Positions 51,054 through 61,008 are shown, numbered from the stretch's first letter. The stretch: DNA of 64,000 bases from Kitasatospora phosalacinea (GCF_030268885.1 NZ_BSSA01000003.1:62001-126000); one strand, 5' to 3'. The notes: generated from the sequence alone by a model not told the origin. Program-made: numbers and translations.

Positions 51054-53786
51054 TCAGAGGGCGTTCCTGCGCTGGAGGATGTTGTAGGCGATCCAGCCCG
51101 GGAGGACCGGGAGCCAGAAGGTGAGCAGGCGGTAGAGGAAGACCGCGGGGGTGGCGGCCGTGGCGGGGACGCCCGCGACGGTGAGGGCGGTGATCAGGGC
51201 GATCTCGACCGGGCCGATGCCGCCCGGGGTGGGGACGGCGGAGCCGGCCGCGTTGGCGGTGAGGAAGACCACCGCGACGGCCGCGTAGGTGACGTTGGCG
51301 CCGCCGCCGAAGGCGTGCACGGAGGCGTCCAGGCAGGCGGTGAAGGAGAGCGTCAGCAGGACGATGCCGCCGAAGCCGGTGACCAGCTTGCGGGGGGTCT
51401 GCATCAGGTCGAGCATCCGCGGGATGACGCCGAACAGCAGCGAGCGGACCCGGGTCACCACGAAGCGGCGCAGCGGCGCGACCGCGGCGACGACCAGGGC
51501 GAGGACGGCGGCGCTGAGCACGCCGATGATGACGGCCCGGGAGGCGCCGAGGTCGCCGTTGGTCTGGGAGCCGGTGATCAGGCCGAAGGCGAACAGCAGC
51601 AGCAGGTGGCCGCCGAGCCCGGCCAGCTGCGAGGCGCCGACCGAGGCGACGGCCTGGACCGGGCGGATGCCGGCCTTCTGCAGGTAGCGGGTGTTCAGGG
51701 CGATGCCGCCGACCGCGGCCGGGGCGACCAGCTTGACGAAGGAGCCGGCCAGCTGGGCGGCCACCGTGCGCCAGAACGGGAGCTTCTCCGGGACGAAGCC
51801 GGTCAGGCTCATCGCGGCGGCCACGTACGAGAACGCGGAGGCGGAGAGCGCGACCGAGGCCCACGCCCAGTTCATCTGGGAGACCTTGAACTGGTCGGGC
51901 CGGATGGTGGTCAGGGCCAGGTAGGCGGCGAAGGTGAGCGCCACCACCATGATCAGGGTCTTGGGCTTGAGGCGTTCCAGCTTGGCGGGGGCCAGCGGCG
52001 CCTCGGGGGCGATCTGCAGGATCTGCGCCCGGATCTTCGCGAGCAGGTCCTCGCCCGCCTGGGCGATGTCCTCCTCGGCCTGCTGCTGGGTGCGCTCACC
52101 CGCGGCGACCTGCTTGAGGGCGAGGGCCTGGGCGGCGGCCTTGCGCTCCTTGGTCATCCGCTGGAGGTCGCCGCGGGTCTGCCGGCTCAGGCCGACCGGC
52201 TGCAGCAGCGGCAGCGCCTCGGCGATCCGGGTGGGGCCGAGGACGTCGGTGGCGACGGCCACCGCGCGCTCCGGGCCGGTCCGCAGGGCGAAGGTGGTGA
52301 GCAGCTGGGCGACGTCGATCCGCAGGGTGAGGTCGCCCGCGGCGATGTCGCCGCCGGAGAGGTTGACCAGGCAGCCGGTGTGCTCGTCGACGACCAGCAG
52401 GGACTCGCCGGTGAGGCGGCGGTGGGCGATCCGGCGCTCGTGCAGGGTGGCGACCGAGCCCCAGAACGAGGCCATCACCGCGTCGGAGACCTCCTCGTCG
52501 GCGAGCTCGTCCAGGGTCCGCCCGGCCACGTTCTCGTAGACCAGGATCGCGGCGTCCGGGCCGAGCTCGGAGGTGGCGACCAGCTGCGGGGCGCGGGCCC
52601 CGGAGGCGGCGGCCGCGTAGGCGATCAGGGCCTCCTGCTCCAGGGCCTGGCGCAGCGACTGGGGGCTGCGGCGGACCGCGACGGAGCGCAGCCGCAGGCG
52701 GCGCCAGGCGCGGTAGAAGAAGCCGGAGGCCTGCTGCTCGCGGTCGATGATGTGGACGTCGAGCAGCGGCCCGGTCTGCTGGGTGACCAGGTAGCGGCGG
52801 GTGCCGCCGGGCGCGGCGGGGGCCAGGTGGGCGGCGGACGGGGCGAAGCCGACCTTGCGCAGGCCGATCATCAGGTGCTGCCCGGTGGGGCGGATGTTCG
52901 GCGAGCCGATCGCGTACAGCGTGCCGTAGGCCACCGACCAGCCGATCAGGACGGTCAGCACCAGGGACAGCGGGGTGGTGTTGCCGTTGATCAGCTCGGC
53001 CGCGCCGGAGAGCACCACCACCACCCACAGGGCGACCCGCCAGCGCGGCCGGCTCGACATGCCGACCGCCGTCATGTAGGCGATCACGGGCGCCAGGTAG
53101 CCGTGCACCGGGTCGGTGAGCGTCTCGCCGCCGCCCGGCGGGAACTGGGTCAGCGCGTTGCGGATCTCCTCGGGGGCGCTGGCCGCGACCCACCAGTCGA
53201 CGCCCAGCGAGACGCCGTACGCCAGCACCGAGGCGAGCACGCCGTCGGCGACCCGCAGGCCGTCGCGCTTGATCAGCCGCTCGACCGCGAAGGCCAGCGG
53301 CACGGTGAGCACCGCGACGGAGGAGACCAGCGCGGAGATCTTCGACAGCACGCCGGGGATCCGGTCGGCGTTGACCGTGATGTCCTTCTCGATGCCGGTG
53401 GTGGTGGAGACCGCCACCTGCGCCAGCACGAACACCAGGATGATCAGGAACAGCCCGCCCAGGAACTTCAGCAGGTCGGACGGGCGGTGCGCACGCGGGG
53501 CGAGCAGCGGTTCGTCGACGGCCAGGTACTCGCCGGCCGGCTCCTCGGCGGGTGGTCCCTCCTCCGGCTCGGGCTCCGGTGCCGGCTCCGGCTCCGGCGG
53601 CCGGTCCGGTGCGTCCGGACGGTCCGGACCGTCCTCCGACGGCAGCTGTGCGGCCACCGTTGCCTCCCCCGTGTGGTGCGCGTCCCGTCCCCGGTGGCGC
53701 AGGTCGACCGGCCGTTCGGCGGAACCGTCGGTGGCGGGCTGGTCGGAGCCCTCGTCCACGTTCAATTCGGCCGTCCCGGTCGTCAT
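51054..53786 (-). CDS. Flippase-like membrane protein with an internal pseudokinase-like domain
   Basis: A 910-residue protein. After an acidic, Pro/Glu-rich N-terminus (residues 1-85) come about seven membrane helices up to residue 285. A soluble middle domain (about 290-565) resembles a protein kinase or APH fold. The last 300 residues have eight or nine helices of the UPF0104/LPG-synthase flippase-like family (AVPTPGGIGPVEIALI). The kinase-like part has RIAHRRLTGESLLVV where active kinases have HRDLxxxN, so the catalytic Asp is Arg, and the metal-binding motif is NLSGG. It is probably inactive. ATG 53786 is chosen. Confidence 0.85.
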   Translation of the reverse strand: MTTGTAELNVDEGSDQPATDGSAERPVDLRHRGRDAHHTGEATVAAQLPSEDGPDRPDAPDRPPEPEPAPEPEPEEGPPAEEPAGEYLAVDEPLLAPRAHRPSDLLKFLGGLFLIILVFVLAQVAVSTTTGIEKDITVNADRIPGVLSKISALVSSVAVLTVPLAFAVERLIKRDGLRVADGVLASVLAYGVSLGVDWWVAASAPEEIRNALTQFPPGGGETLTDPVHGYLAPVIAYMTAVGMSSRPRWRVALWVVVVLSGAAELINGNTTPLSLVLTVLIGWSVAYGTLYAIGSPNIRPTGQHLMIGLRKVGFAPSAAHLAPAAPGGTRRYLVTQQTGPLLDVHIIDREQQASGFFYRAWRRLRLRSVAVRRSPQSLRQALEQEALIAYAAAASGARAPQLVATSELGPDAAILVYENVAGRTLDELADEEVSDAVMASFWGSVATLHERRIAHRRLTGESLLVVDEHTGCLVNLSGGDIAAGDLTLRIDVAQLLTTFALRTGPERAVAVATDVLGPTRIAEALPLLQPVGLSRQTRGDLQRMTKERKAAAQALALKQVAAGERTQQQAEEDIAQAGEDLLAKIRAQILQIAPEAPLAPAKLERLKPKTLIMVVALTFAAYLALTTIRPDQFKVSQMNWAWASVALSASAFSYVAAAMSLTGFVPEKLPFWRTVAAQLAGSFVKLVAPAAVGGIALNTRYLQKAGIRPVQAVASVGASQLAGLGGHLLLLFAFGLITGSQTNGDLGASRAVIIGVLSAAVLALVVAAVAPLRRFVVTRVRSLLFGVIPRMLDLMQTPRKLVTGFGGIVLLTLSFTACLDASVHAFGGGANVTYAAVAVVFLTANAAGSAVPTPGGIGPVEIALITALTVAGVPATAATPAVFLYRLLTFWLPVLPGWIAYNILQRRNAL

Positions 53787-53926
53787 GGTCTTCGTCCTCG
53801 TGCGTCGCACTGCCCCGAAGATGCTGCCATGCCCGCCACCCGGGTGCGGTCCAGGGGCGGCATCCCGCGCGCCGGGTCGCCCGCACGGGGTGCGGGAAAT
53901 CGACCGGATGGGGAAGAATGCGGCGG

Positions 53927-54256
53927 ATGACCGAGCCCGAGGACGTCCCCGCGATCCCGCCGTACGCCGAGGCGGTGCTGGAGCTCGCCGAACGCATCCC
54001 GCCCGGGAAGGTCATGACGTACGGGGACGTCGCCGAGTACCTGGGCCGCGGCGGCCCCCGGCAGGTCGGCCGGGTGATGGCGCTGTACGGGGCGCCGGTG
54101 CCCTGGTGGCGGGTGATCCGGGCGGACGGGCGGCCGCTGCCCGGCCACGAGCACCGCGCGCTGCCCGAGTACCGGGCCGAGGGCACCCCGCTGCGCACCG
54201 TCGCGGGCGAGCCGCGGGTCGACCTGCGGGCCGCCCGCTGGGACGGGACGCCCTGA
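53927..54256 (+). CDS. Alkyltransferase-like (ATL) DNA-repair protein
   Basis: A 109-residue protein with the C-terminal DNA-binding domain of O6-alkylguanine DNA alkyltransferases: PPGKVMTYGDVAEYLG and PRQVGRVMA. The active-site PCHR motif is replaced by PWWRVI, with Trp where Cys would be. ATL proteins of this kind bind O6-alkylguanine and recruit nucleotide excision repair instead of removing the alkyl group. ATG 53927 has a weak ribosome binding site. It lies 105 bp before adnA, as in Mycobacterium (Rv3204). Confidence 0.9.
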   Translation: MTEPEDVPAIPPYAEAVLELAERIPPGKVMTYGDVAEYLGRGGPRQVGRVMALYGAPVPWWRVIRADGRPLPGHEHRALPEYRAEGTPLRTVAGEPRVDLRAARWDGTP

Positions 54257-54361
54257 CCGGGCGATGTGCGCCGGAGGGGTCTGTGGGTGCACCATCGTAG
54301 GCTCGTCGCGGCGGGCCACCCCACGGCCCGCCGCTGAACCGCCGTACGACCCTGGACCGCA

Positions 54362-57300
54362 GTGACCTCACCGTTCCGCCTGGTGCGCAGCCCCCTCGCG
54401 CAGCCCGACCCGCCGCAGCTGGACGCCTTCCAGCGGGCGGTCGTCGAGCACGCCTCGGGGCCGCTGCTGGTGCTCGCGGGCCCCGGGACGGGCAAGACCA
54501 CCACCCTGGTCGAGGCGGTCGCCCGGCGGGTCGCCGACGGCACCGCGCCCGAGCGCGTCCTGGTGCTGACCTTCAGCCGCAAGGCCGCGATGCAACTGCG
54601 CGACCGGATGACCGCCCGGATCGGCGCCACCGCCCCGCAGGCCACCACCTTCCACTCGTTCTGCTACGCCCTGCTGCGCGCCCACCAGCCGCCCGAGGAG
54701 TACGCCGAACCGCTGCGCCTGCTCTCCGGCCCCGAGCAGGACGTGATGGTCCGCGAACTGCTCGCGGGCGGCGCCGAGGACGCGAAGGCGGGCGTCGGCA
54801 CCATCGCCTGGCCGCTGGACCTGCGGGCCTGCCTGACCACCCGCGGCTTCGCCGACGAGGTCCGCGCCGTGCTCGCCCGCAGCCGCGAGCTCGGCCTCGG
54901 CGAGCAGGAGCTGGAGCGCTTCGCGGCGGGCGTGCAGCGCCCCGACTGGGCCGCCGCCGCGCACTTCCTGGCCGAGTACCTGGACGTGCTGGACCTGCGC
55001 GGCGTCCTCGACTACGCCGAGCTCGTCCACCGCGCCGTGCTGCTCGCCGGGCGCCCGGAGGTCTCCGCCGAGCTGCGCGCCCGCTACGACGTGGTGTTCG
55101 TCGACGAGTACCAGGACACCGACCCCGCGCAGGTCCGGCTGCTGCACCACCTGGCCGGGGACGGGCGCGACCTGGTCGCCGTCGGCGACCCCGACCAGTC
55201 GATCTACGCCTTCCGCGGCGCCGACGTGAACGGCATCCTGGAGTTCCCCGACGCCTTCCGGCGGGCCGACGGCAGCCCCGCCGAGGTCAAGGTGCTGCGG
55301 GTCTCCCGGCGCTCCGGCGCGGTGCTGCTGGCGGCCTCCCGCGAGCTGGCCCGCCGGATGCCGATGGGCCGGCTGCCCGCCGACAAGCTCGCCGCGCACC
55401 GCGCCCTGCTGCCCTCCCGCGAGGGCGGCTTCGTCGAGGTGTACACCTACCCGACGCCCGGCGCCGAACTCGAGTCGGTCGCCGACCTGCTGCGGCGCGC
55501 CCACCTGGAGGACGGCGTCCCCTGGGGCGAGATGGCGGTCCTGGTCCGGGCCGGGGCCCGGACCATACCGGCGGTGCGCCGCGCGCTGGCCGCCGCGGGC
55601 GTCCCGCTGGAGATCGACGGCGACGACCTGCCGCTGCGCGAGGAGAGCGCCGTCGCCCCGCTGCTGCTCGCCCTGCGGGTGTGCGCGGAGGGCCCCGACG
55701 CGCTCACCGCCGACCTCGCGCACACCCTGCTCACCGGCCCGCTCGCCGCCCTCGACGGCTCCGACCTGCGCCGCCTGGGCCGCACCCTGCGCGAGGAGGA
55801 GCGCCGCGCACTGGCCGCCGACGGCGCCCCCGGCGTGGTCCGCCCCGCCGAGGAGCTGCTCCGCGAGGCGCTGGCCCACCCCGAACTGCTCGCCCTGCTG
55901 GACGCCCCCTACGCCCGCCGCGCGTACGAGCTCGGCGTGCTGCTGCGCAAGGTCCGCGAACTGCTGGCGGGCGGCGCCAGCGCCGAGGACGCGCTGTGGG
56001 AGCTGTGGGACGGCTCCCGGCGCTGGCGCGAGCGGCTGGAACGGGCCGCCCTGCGCGGCGGCCCCGCCGGGCGCAACGCCGACCGCGACCTCGACGCGCT
56101 GTGCGCCCTGTTCGAGACCGCCGCCCGCGCCGAGGAGCGGGTCACCGGCCACCGCGGCGCCCTCGACCTGCTCGCCGAGATAGCGGCCCAGGACATCGCC
56201 GCCGACACCCTGCACGTGCGCGCGGTGCGCCCCGACGCCGTCCGGCTGATGACCGCGCACCGCTCCAAGGGCCTGGAGTGGCGCCTGGTCGTCGTCGCCG
56301 GGGTCCAGGAGGGCCTGTGGCCCGACCTGCGCCGCCGCGGCTCGCTGCTGGAGGCCGACCGGATCGGCCGCGACGGCCTCGCCGAACCGCTCTCCCCGGC
56401 CGCGCTGCTCGCCGAGGAGCGGCGGCTGTTCTACGTCGCCGCGACGCGGGCCAAGGACCGCCTCGTGGTCACCGCCGTCAAGGCGCCCGCCGAGGACGGC
56501 GACGAGCCCTCCCGGTTCCTGCGCGAGCTCTACCGCGAGAGCGTCGACCCGCGCACCGGCCGGGTGCTGGAGCGCACCCCCCGGGTCAAGGTCGCCGACG
56601 TCACCTCCCGGCCGCGCCGCCCGCTGTCGGTGCCCGCGCTGGTCGCCGAGCTGCGCGCCGTCACCGTCGACCCGGCCCGCTCCCCGCAGCTGCGCCGGGC
56701 CGCCGCCGAACGCCTCGCCACCCTCGCCGCCGCCCTCGACGAGGACGGCCGCCCGCTCGTCCCCGCCGCCCACCCCGACCAGTGGTGGGGCCTGGACGAC
56801 CTCACCGCCGCCCCGCAGCCGCTGCGCGGGGCCGAGCAGCCCGTCCGGCTCTCCGGCAGCGGCCTGGAGCAGCTGGAGTCCTGCGCGCTGCAGTGGTTCC
56901 TGGAGAAGGACGTCAGGGCGGGCAGCACCGCCTCCGCCGCCCAGGGCTTCGGCAACGTGGTGCACGCCCTCGCCGACGAGGTCGGCTCCGGCCGCACCCC
57001 CGCCGACCTGGCCGTCCTGATGGAGCGCCTGGACACCGTCTGGGACGCCCTCGCCTTCGACGCGCCGTGGAAGTCCACCCAGGAGAAGGGCGAGGCCCGC
57101 GCCGCCCTGGAGCGCTTCCTGCGCTGGCACGTGCTGGAGCGCGAGCGCACCACCGTCGCCACCGAGCACGGCTTCGACCTGACGCTGGAGGTCGGCGGCG
57201 TCGCGGTGCGCCTGCGCGGCTCGATGGACCGGGTCGAGGCGGACGCCGCGGGACGGGCGTACGTCGTCGACTTCAAGACCGGCAGGACCCCGCCCGCCAA

Positions 57301-57634
57301 CAGCTCGCTGCCGGAGAACCGCCAGCTCGCGGTCTACCAGCTGGCGGTGAGCCGCGGCGCGCTCGACGACCTGCCCGGCTTCGAGGGCGGCGCCACCCCC
57401 GGCGGGGCCGAACTGGTGCACCTGCGCGAGCCGGACCGGAAGGACCCCGAGTCGCCCAAGGTGCAGCGGCAGCTGCCCGAGGAGAGCACCCCCTGGATCG
57501 AGGACCTGCTGGTGGAGACCGCCGGGAAGGTGCTCGCCGAGAAGTTCACCCCCACCGCGGGCGAGCGCTGCGGCCGCTGCGCCTTCCGCGGCAGCTGCTC
57601 CGCGCAGCGGGACGGCCGGCATGTCGTCGACTGA
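54362..57634 (+). CDS. adnA: AdnA-type helicase-nuclease subunit with Fe-S cluster motif
   Basis: A 1090-residue protein. The SF1A helicase core has Walker A GPGTGKT (residues 40-46), Walker B VVFVDEYQDTDP, and later motifs such as MTAHRSKGLEW. The C-terminal RecB-type nuclease has VVDFKTGRTPP. Four cysteines (one in LESCALQWF, three in GERCGRCAFRGSC) form an AddB-like [4Fe-4S] site. With the next gene it should form AdnAB, the double-strand-break resection motor-nuclease of actinobacteria. The GTG start lies after a gap with TAGGCT at 54298-54303 as candidate -10. The A/B label follows order and Fe-S content. Confidence 0.88.
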   Translation: MTSPFRLVRSPLAQPDPPQLDAFQRAVVEHASGPLLVLAGPGTGKTTTLVEAVARRVADGTAPERVLVLTFSRKAAMQLRDRMTARIGATAPQATTFHSFCYALLRAHQPPEEYAEPLRLLSGPEQDVMVRELLAGGAEDAKAGVGTIAWPLDLRACLTTRGFADEVRAVLARSRELGLGEQELERFAAGVQRPDWAAAAHFLAEYLDVLDLRGVLDYAELVHRAVLLAGRPEVSAELRARYDVVFVDEYQDTDPAQVRLLHHLAGDGRDLVAVGDPDQSIYAFRGADVNGILEFPDAFRRADGSPAEVKVLRVSRRSGAVLLAASRELARRMPMGRLPADKLAAHRALLPSREGGFVEVYTYPTPGAELESVADLLRRAHLEDGVPWGEMAVLVRAGARTIPAVRRALAAAGVPLEIDGDDLPLREESAVAPLLLALRVCAEGPDALTADLAHTLLTGPLAALDGSDLRRLGRTLREEERRALAADGAPGVVRPAEELLREALAHPELLALLDAPYARRAYELGVLLRKVRELLAGGASAEDALWELWDGSRRWRERLERAALRGGPAGRNADRDLDALCALFETAARAEERVTGHRGALDLLAEIAAQDIAADTLHVRAVRPDAVRLMTAHRSKGLEWRLVVVAGVQEGLWPDLRRRGSLLEADRIGRDGLAEPLSPAALLAEERRLFYVAATRAKDRLVVTAVKAPAEDGDEPSRFLRELYRESVDPRTGRVLERTPRVKVADVTSRPRRPLSVPALVAELRAVTVDPARSPQLRRAAAERLATLAAALDEDGRPLVPAAHPDQWWGLDDLTAAPQPLRGAEQPVRLSGSGLEQLESCALQWFLEKDVRAGSTASAAQGFGNVVHALADEVGSGRTPADLAVLMERLDTVWDALAFDAPWKSTQEKGEARAALERFLRWHVLERERTTVATEHGFDLTLEVGGVAVRLRGSMDRVEADAAGRAYVVDFKTGRTPPANSSLPENRQLAVYQLAVSRGALDDLPGFEGGATPGGAELVHLREPDRKDPESPKVQRQLPEESTPWIEDLLVETAGKVLAEKFTPTAGERCGRCAFRGSCSAQRDGRHVVD

Positions 57635-60600
57635 GCCGCTGCAGCACCCGGCCCAGCTCCGCGAACTGCTCGGGATCCCGTTCAACGACGAGCAGTTGGC
57701 GGCCATCGGCGCCCCCATGGAGCCCGGCGTGATCGTGGCCGGCGCGGGCTCCGGCAAGACCACCGTGATGGCCGCCCGGGTGGTCTGGCTGGTCGGCTCC
57801 GGCGCGGTCCGCCCCGAGCAGGTGCTCGGCCTGACCTTCACCAACAAGGCGGCCGGGGAGCTCGCCGAACGCGTCCGCGCCGCCCTGCTGCGCGCCGGGA
57901 CGGGCGAGGCGGACGAGGACGCCCTCGGCGAACCGCAGATCTCCACCTACCACGCCTTCGCCGGGACGCTGCTCAAGGAGCACGGCCTGCGCCTGGGCAT
58001 CGAGCCCGACGTCCGGCTGCTCGCCGACGCCACCCGCTTCCAGCTCGCCGCCCGCGTCCTGCGCCAGGCCCGCGGCCCCTTCCCGGCGCTCACCGGCACC
58101 TTCTCCGCGCTGGTCGCCGAGATCGTCGCGCTGGACTCCGAACTCGCCGAGCACCTGGTCGAACCCGAGCGACTGCGGGCGTACGACGAGGAGCTGCTCG
58201 ACCGGCTGGCCGGCGTCAAGCTCACCAACGAGGACCTGCGGGCCGTTCCGAAGGCCGCCCGCGGCCGGCAGGAACTGCTGCGCCTGGTCGAGGACTACCG
58301 GGCCCGCAAGCAGCAGCTCGGCCTGCTCGACTTCGGCGACCAGATCGCCGCCTCCGCCCGGCTCGCCACCCGGCGCCCCGAGGTCGGCCGCCTGCTGCGC
58401 GAGCAGTACCGGGTGGTGCTGCTGGACGAGTACCAGGACACCTCCGTCGCCCAACGCCTCATGCTGGCGGGCCTGTTCGGCGGCGAGCAGGGCGCCGGGC
58501 ACCCGGTCACCGCGGTCGGCGACCCCTGCCAGGCGATCTACGGCTGGCGCGGCGCCTCGGTCGCCAACCTGGACGACTTCCCCCGGCACTTCCCGCGCGC
58601 CGACGGCAGCGACGCGCACCGCTTCGCGCTCAGCGAGAACCGCCGCAGCGGCGGCCGCCTGCTCGACCTCGCCAACCGGCTGGCCGAGCCGCTGCGCGCC
58701 ATGCACGAGGGCGTGGAGGCGCTGCGGCCCGCCCCCGGCGCCGAACGCGACGGCTACGCCCGCGTCGCGCTGCTGCCCACCCACGCCGAGGAGGTCGCCT
58801 GGCTGGCCGACTCGGTCGCCCACCTGGTGCGCACCGGCACCGCGCCCGGCCGGATCGCCGTGCTCTGCCGGGCGGGCAGCTCCTTCGCCGACCTGCACGC
58901 CGCGCTGGTCGAGCGGAAGGTCCCGGTCGAGGTGGTCGGCCTCGGCGGGCTGCTGCAACTGCCCGAGGTGGCCGACCTGGTGGCGCTCTGCGAGGTGCTG
59001 CAGGACCCGACCGCGAACGCCGCCCTGGTCCGGCTGCTGATCGGCCCGCGCTGGCGCACCGGCCCGCGCGACCTGGCGCTGCTCGGCCGCCGCGCCGCCG
59101 AACTCGTCCGCACCGCCCGCCCCGGCGAGCAGGACGCGCTGGCCGCAGCCGTCGCCGAGACCGACCCGACCGAGGTGGTCTCGCTGGCCGACGCGCTGGA
59201 GACCTTCGTCGACGCCGAACAGCCCGACGACCTGCCGTTCTCGCCCGAGGCGAGGGTCCGCTTCGCCCGCTTCGCCCGGGAGATCCGCGAGCTGCGCCGG
59301 GCGCTGGCCGAGCCGCTGATGGACGTCCTGCACCGGGTGCTGACCGTCACCGGCCTGGAGGTCGAGCTCTCCGCCTCCCCGCTGGCGCTGGCCGCCCGCC
59401 GCCGCGAGACGCTGCACTCCTTCCTGGACATCGCCGCCTCCTTCGCCGACCTGGACGGCGACCCCGGCCTGGCCGCGTTCCTGGCCTTCCTGCGCGCCGC
59501 CCAGGAGTACGAGCGCGGCCTGGACGCCGGGCTGCCCGGCGGCGAGGACACCGTCAAGGTGCTCACCGCGCACAAGTCCAAGGGCCTGGAGTGGGACGTG
59601 GTCGCCGTCCCCGGCCTGGTCAAGGGCGCCTTCCCGTCCAGGAAGGGGCGCGACAGCTGGACCGCCAACCGCAAGGTGCTCCCGCACGCCCTGCGCGGCG
59701 ACGCCGCCACCCTGCCCGCCGAACCGGCCTGGACCTCGAAGGGGATGGGCCTGTTCAAGAAGGAGATGACCGAGCACGCCGCGGTCGAGGAACTGCGGCT
59801 CGGCTACGTCGCCTTCACCCGGCCGCGCTCGCTGCTGCTGGCCTCCGGGCACTGGTGGGGGCCGTCCCAGAAGCGCCGCCGCGGGCCGTCGGAGTTCCTG
59901 ACCGCGCTGCGCGAGCACTGCGAGCGGCCCGGCGACGGCGAGGTCGAGCACTGGGCCGAGGAGCCCGCGCCGGACGCGCGGAACCCGGCGTTCGACGTCT
60001 CGGTGGAGACCCCCTGGCCGCTGCCGCTGGACCCGGCCGCGCAGCAGGCCCGGCGGCAGGTCGCCCGGGTGGTGCGGCAGCGGCTGGCCGGGGCCCCCGC
60101 GCCCGCGGCCGAGCCGATGGGCGTCGAGGACCAGCGGCTGCTGGCCTCCTGGGACCGCGACCTGACCGCCCTGCTGGGCGAGTTGGAGCGCTCCCGGCGG
60201 ACCGTCCGGGACGTCGAGCTGCCCGCCTCGCTCTCCGCCTCCCAGCTGATGCGGCTGGCCGCCGACCCGGACGGCTTCGCCCGCGACCTGGCCCGCCCGA
60301 TGCCCCGCCCGCCCGCGCCCGCCGCCCGCCGCGGCACCCGCTTCCACGCCTGGGTGCAGTCCCGCTACGACCAGCCGCTGCTGCTGGGCCCGGACGCGCT
60401 GCCCGGCCTGGACGCCGAGGAGATCGAGGACGAGCGCGACCTGGAACGGCTCAAGGAGGCGTTCCTGCGCGGTCCCTACGCCCGCCGCACCCCGCACCGG
60501 GTCGAGGCGCCCTTCCAGCTGGTGCTCGCGGGGCGGGTGGTGCGCGGCCGGATCGACGCGGTCTACCGGGACGCGGGTCGTGGCGCTGGGTCACCGCGGT

Positions 60601-60809
60601 ACGAGGTGGTGGACTGGAAGACCGGGCGGGAGGAGAGCGGCGATCCGCTGCAACTCGCCATCTACCGGCTGGCCTGGGCCGAGCAGGTCGGCGTCCCGCC
60701 CCAGGAGGTCACCGCCTCGTTCTGCTACGTGCGCTCCGGCCGGGTCGAAACCCCGTCAGGACTTCCCGGCCGAAAAGAGTTGAGCGATCTTCTGATCGGG
60801 AATAGGTAG
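57621..60809 (+). CDS. adnB: AdnB-type helicase-nuclease subunit
   Basis: A 1062-residue UvrD-like helicase with nuclease tail. Walker A is GAGSGKT (residues 41-47), Walker B VVLLDEYQDTSVAQ, and VLTAHKSKGLEWD is near residue 650. The C-terminal RecB-family nuclease motif is YEVVDWKTGREE, with no Fe-S cysteine cluster. ATG 57621 lies inside the end of adnA, a 14-bp overlap, so the two are co-translated. Both Walker A motifs in the pair are intact. A hairpin follows at 60849. Confidence 0.9.
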   Translation: MSSTEPLQHPAQLRELLGIPFNDEQLAAIGAPMEPGVIVAGAGSGKTTVMAARVVWLVGSGAVRPEQVLGLTFTNKAAGELAERVRAALLRAGTGEADEDALGEPQISTYHAFAGTLLKEHGLRLGIEPDVRLLADATRFQLAARVLRQARGPFPALTGTFSALVAEIVALDSELAEHLVEPERLRAYDEELLDRLAGVKLTNEDLRAVPKAARGRQELLRLVEDYRARKQQLGLLDFGDQIAASARLATRRPEVGRLLREQYRVVLLDEYQDTSVAQRLMLAGLFGGEQGAGHPVTAVGDPCQAIYGWRGASVANLDDFPRHFPRADGSDAHRFALSENRRSGGRLLDLANRLAEPLRAMHEGVEALRPAPGAERDGYARVALLPTHAEEVAWLADSVAHLVRTGTAPGRIAVLCRAGSSFADLHAALVERKVPVEVVGLGGLLQLPEVADLVALCEVLQDPTANAALVRLLIGPRWRTGPRDLALLGRRAAELVRTARPGEQDALAAAVAETDPTEVVSLADALETFVDAEQPDDLPFSPEARVRFARFAREIRELRRALAEPLMDVLHRVLTVTGLEVELSASPLALAARRRETLHSFLDIAASFADLDGDPGLAAFLAFLRAAQEYERGLDAGLPGGEDTVKVLTAHKSKGLEWDVVAVPGLVKGAFPSRKGRDSWTANRKVLPHALRGDAATLPAEPAWTSKGMGLFKKEMTEHAAVEELRLGYVAFTRPRSLLLASGHWWGPSQKRRRGPSEFLTALREHCERPGDGEVEHWAEEPAPDARNPAFDVSVETPWPLPLDPAAQQARRQVARVVRQRLAGAPAPAAEPMGVEDQRLLASWDRDLTALLGELERSRRTVRDVELPASLSASQLMRLAADPDGFARDLARPMPRPPAPAARRGTRFHAWVQSRYDQPLLLGPDALPGLDAEEIEDERDLERLKEAFLRGPYARRTPHRVEAPFQLVLAGRVVRGRIDAVYRDAGRGAGSPRYEVVDWKTGREESGDPLQLAIYRLAWAEQVGVPPQEVTASFCYVRSGRVETPSGLPGRKELSDLLIGNR

Positions 60810-60848
60810 AAAAGAGTCACTCAGAGCATTCAACCCGTCACGAGATCA

Positions 60849-60879
60849 CGCGAAACCTGTGCGCCCTGCACGTTTCGCG
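60849..60879 (+). terminator. Two-tier hairpin after adnB
   Basis: Outer arms CGCGAAAC/GTTTCGCG (60849-60856 with 60872-60879) enclose inner arms GTGC/GCAC around GCCCT. It lies 40 nt past adnB. It is followed by CCTATTGTGG, so it could be a terminator or an operator for the phosphatase gene. Confidence 0.5.
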
Positions 60880-61008
60880 CCTATTGTGGGGTCGGTAACC
60901 GGTCATCCCTCGTACTCCGGCCGCCGTCAGGGCCTCCCGACCCCCTGACCTCCCGTCAGACCCGCAGGTGCCGAGCAGCACCCGCACCTTCCGCTGGAGA
61001 GACCGACG

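Noticed and set aside
51315..53930. A plus-strand open frame of 871 codons
   Set aside because: It is antisense to the flippase-like gene and has no recognisable domain, only Gly/Asp/Arg-rich shadow sequence.
54368..57946. A minus-strand open frame of 1192 codons
   Set aside because: It lies opposite adnA, whose helicase and nuclease motifs are clear. The long frame is an effect of high third-position GC.
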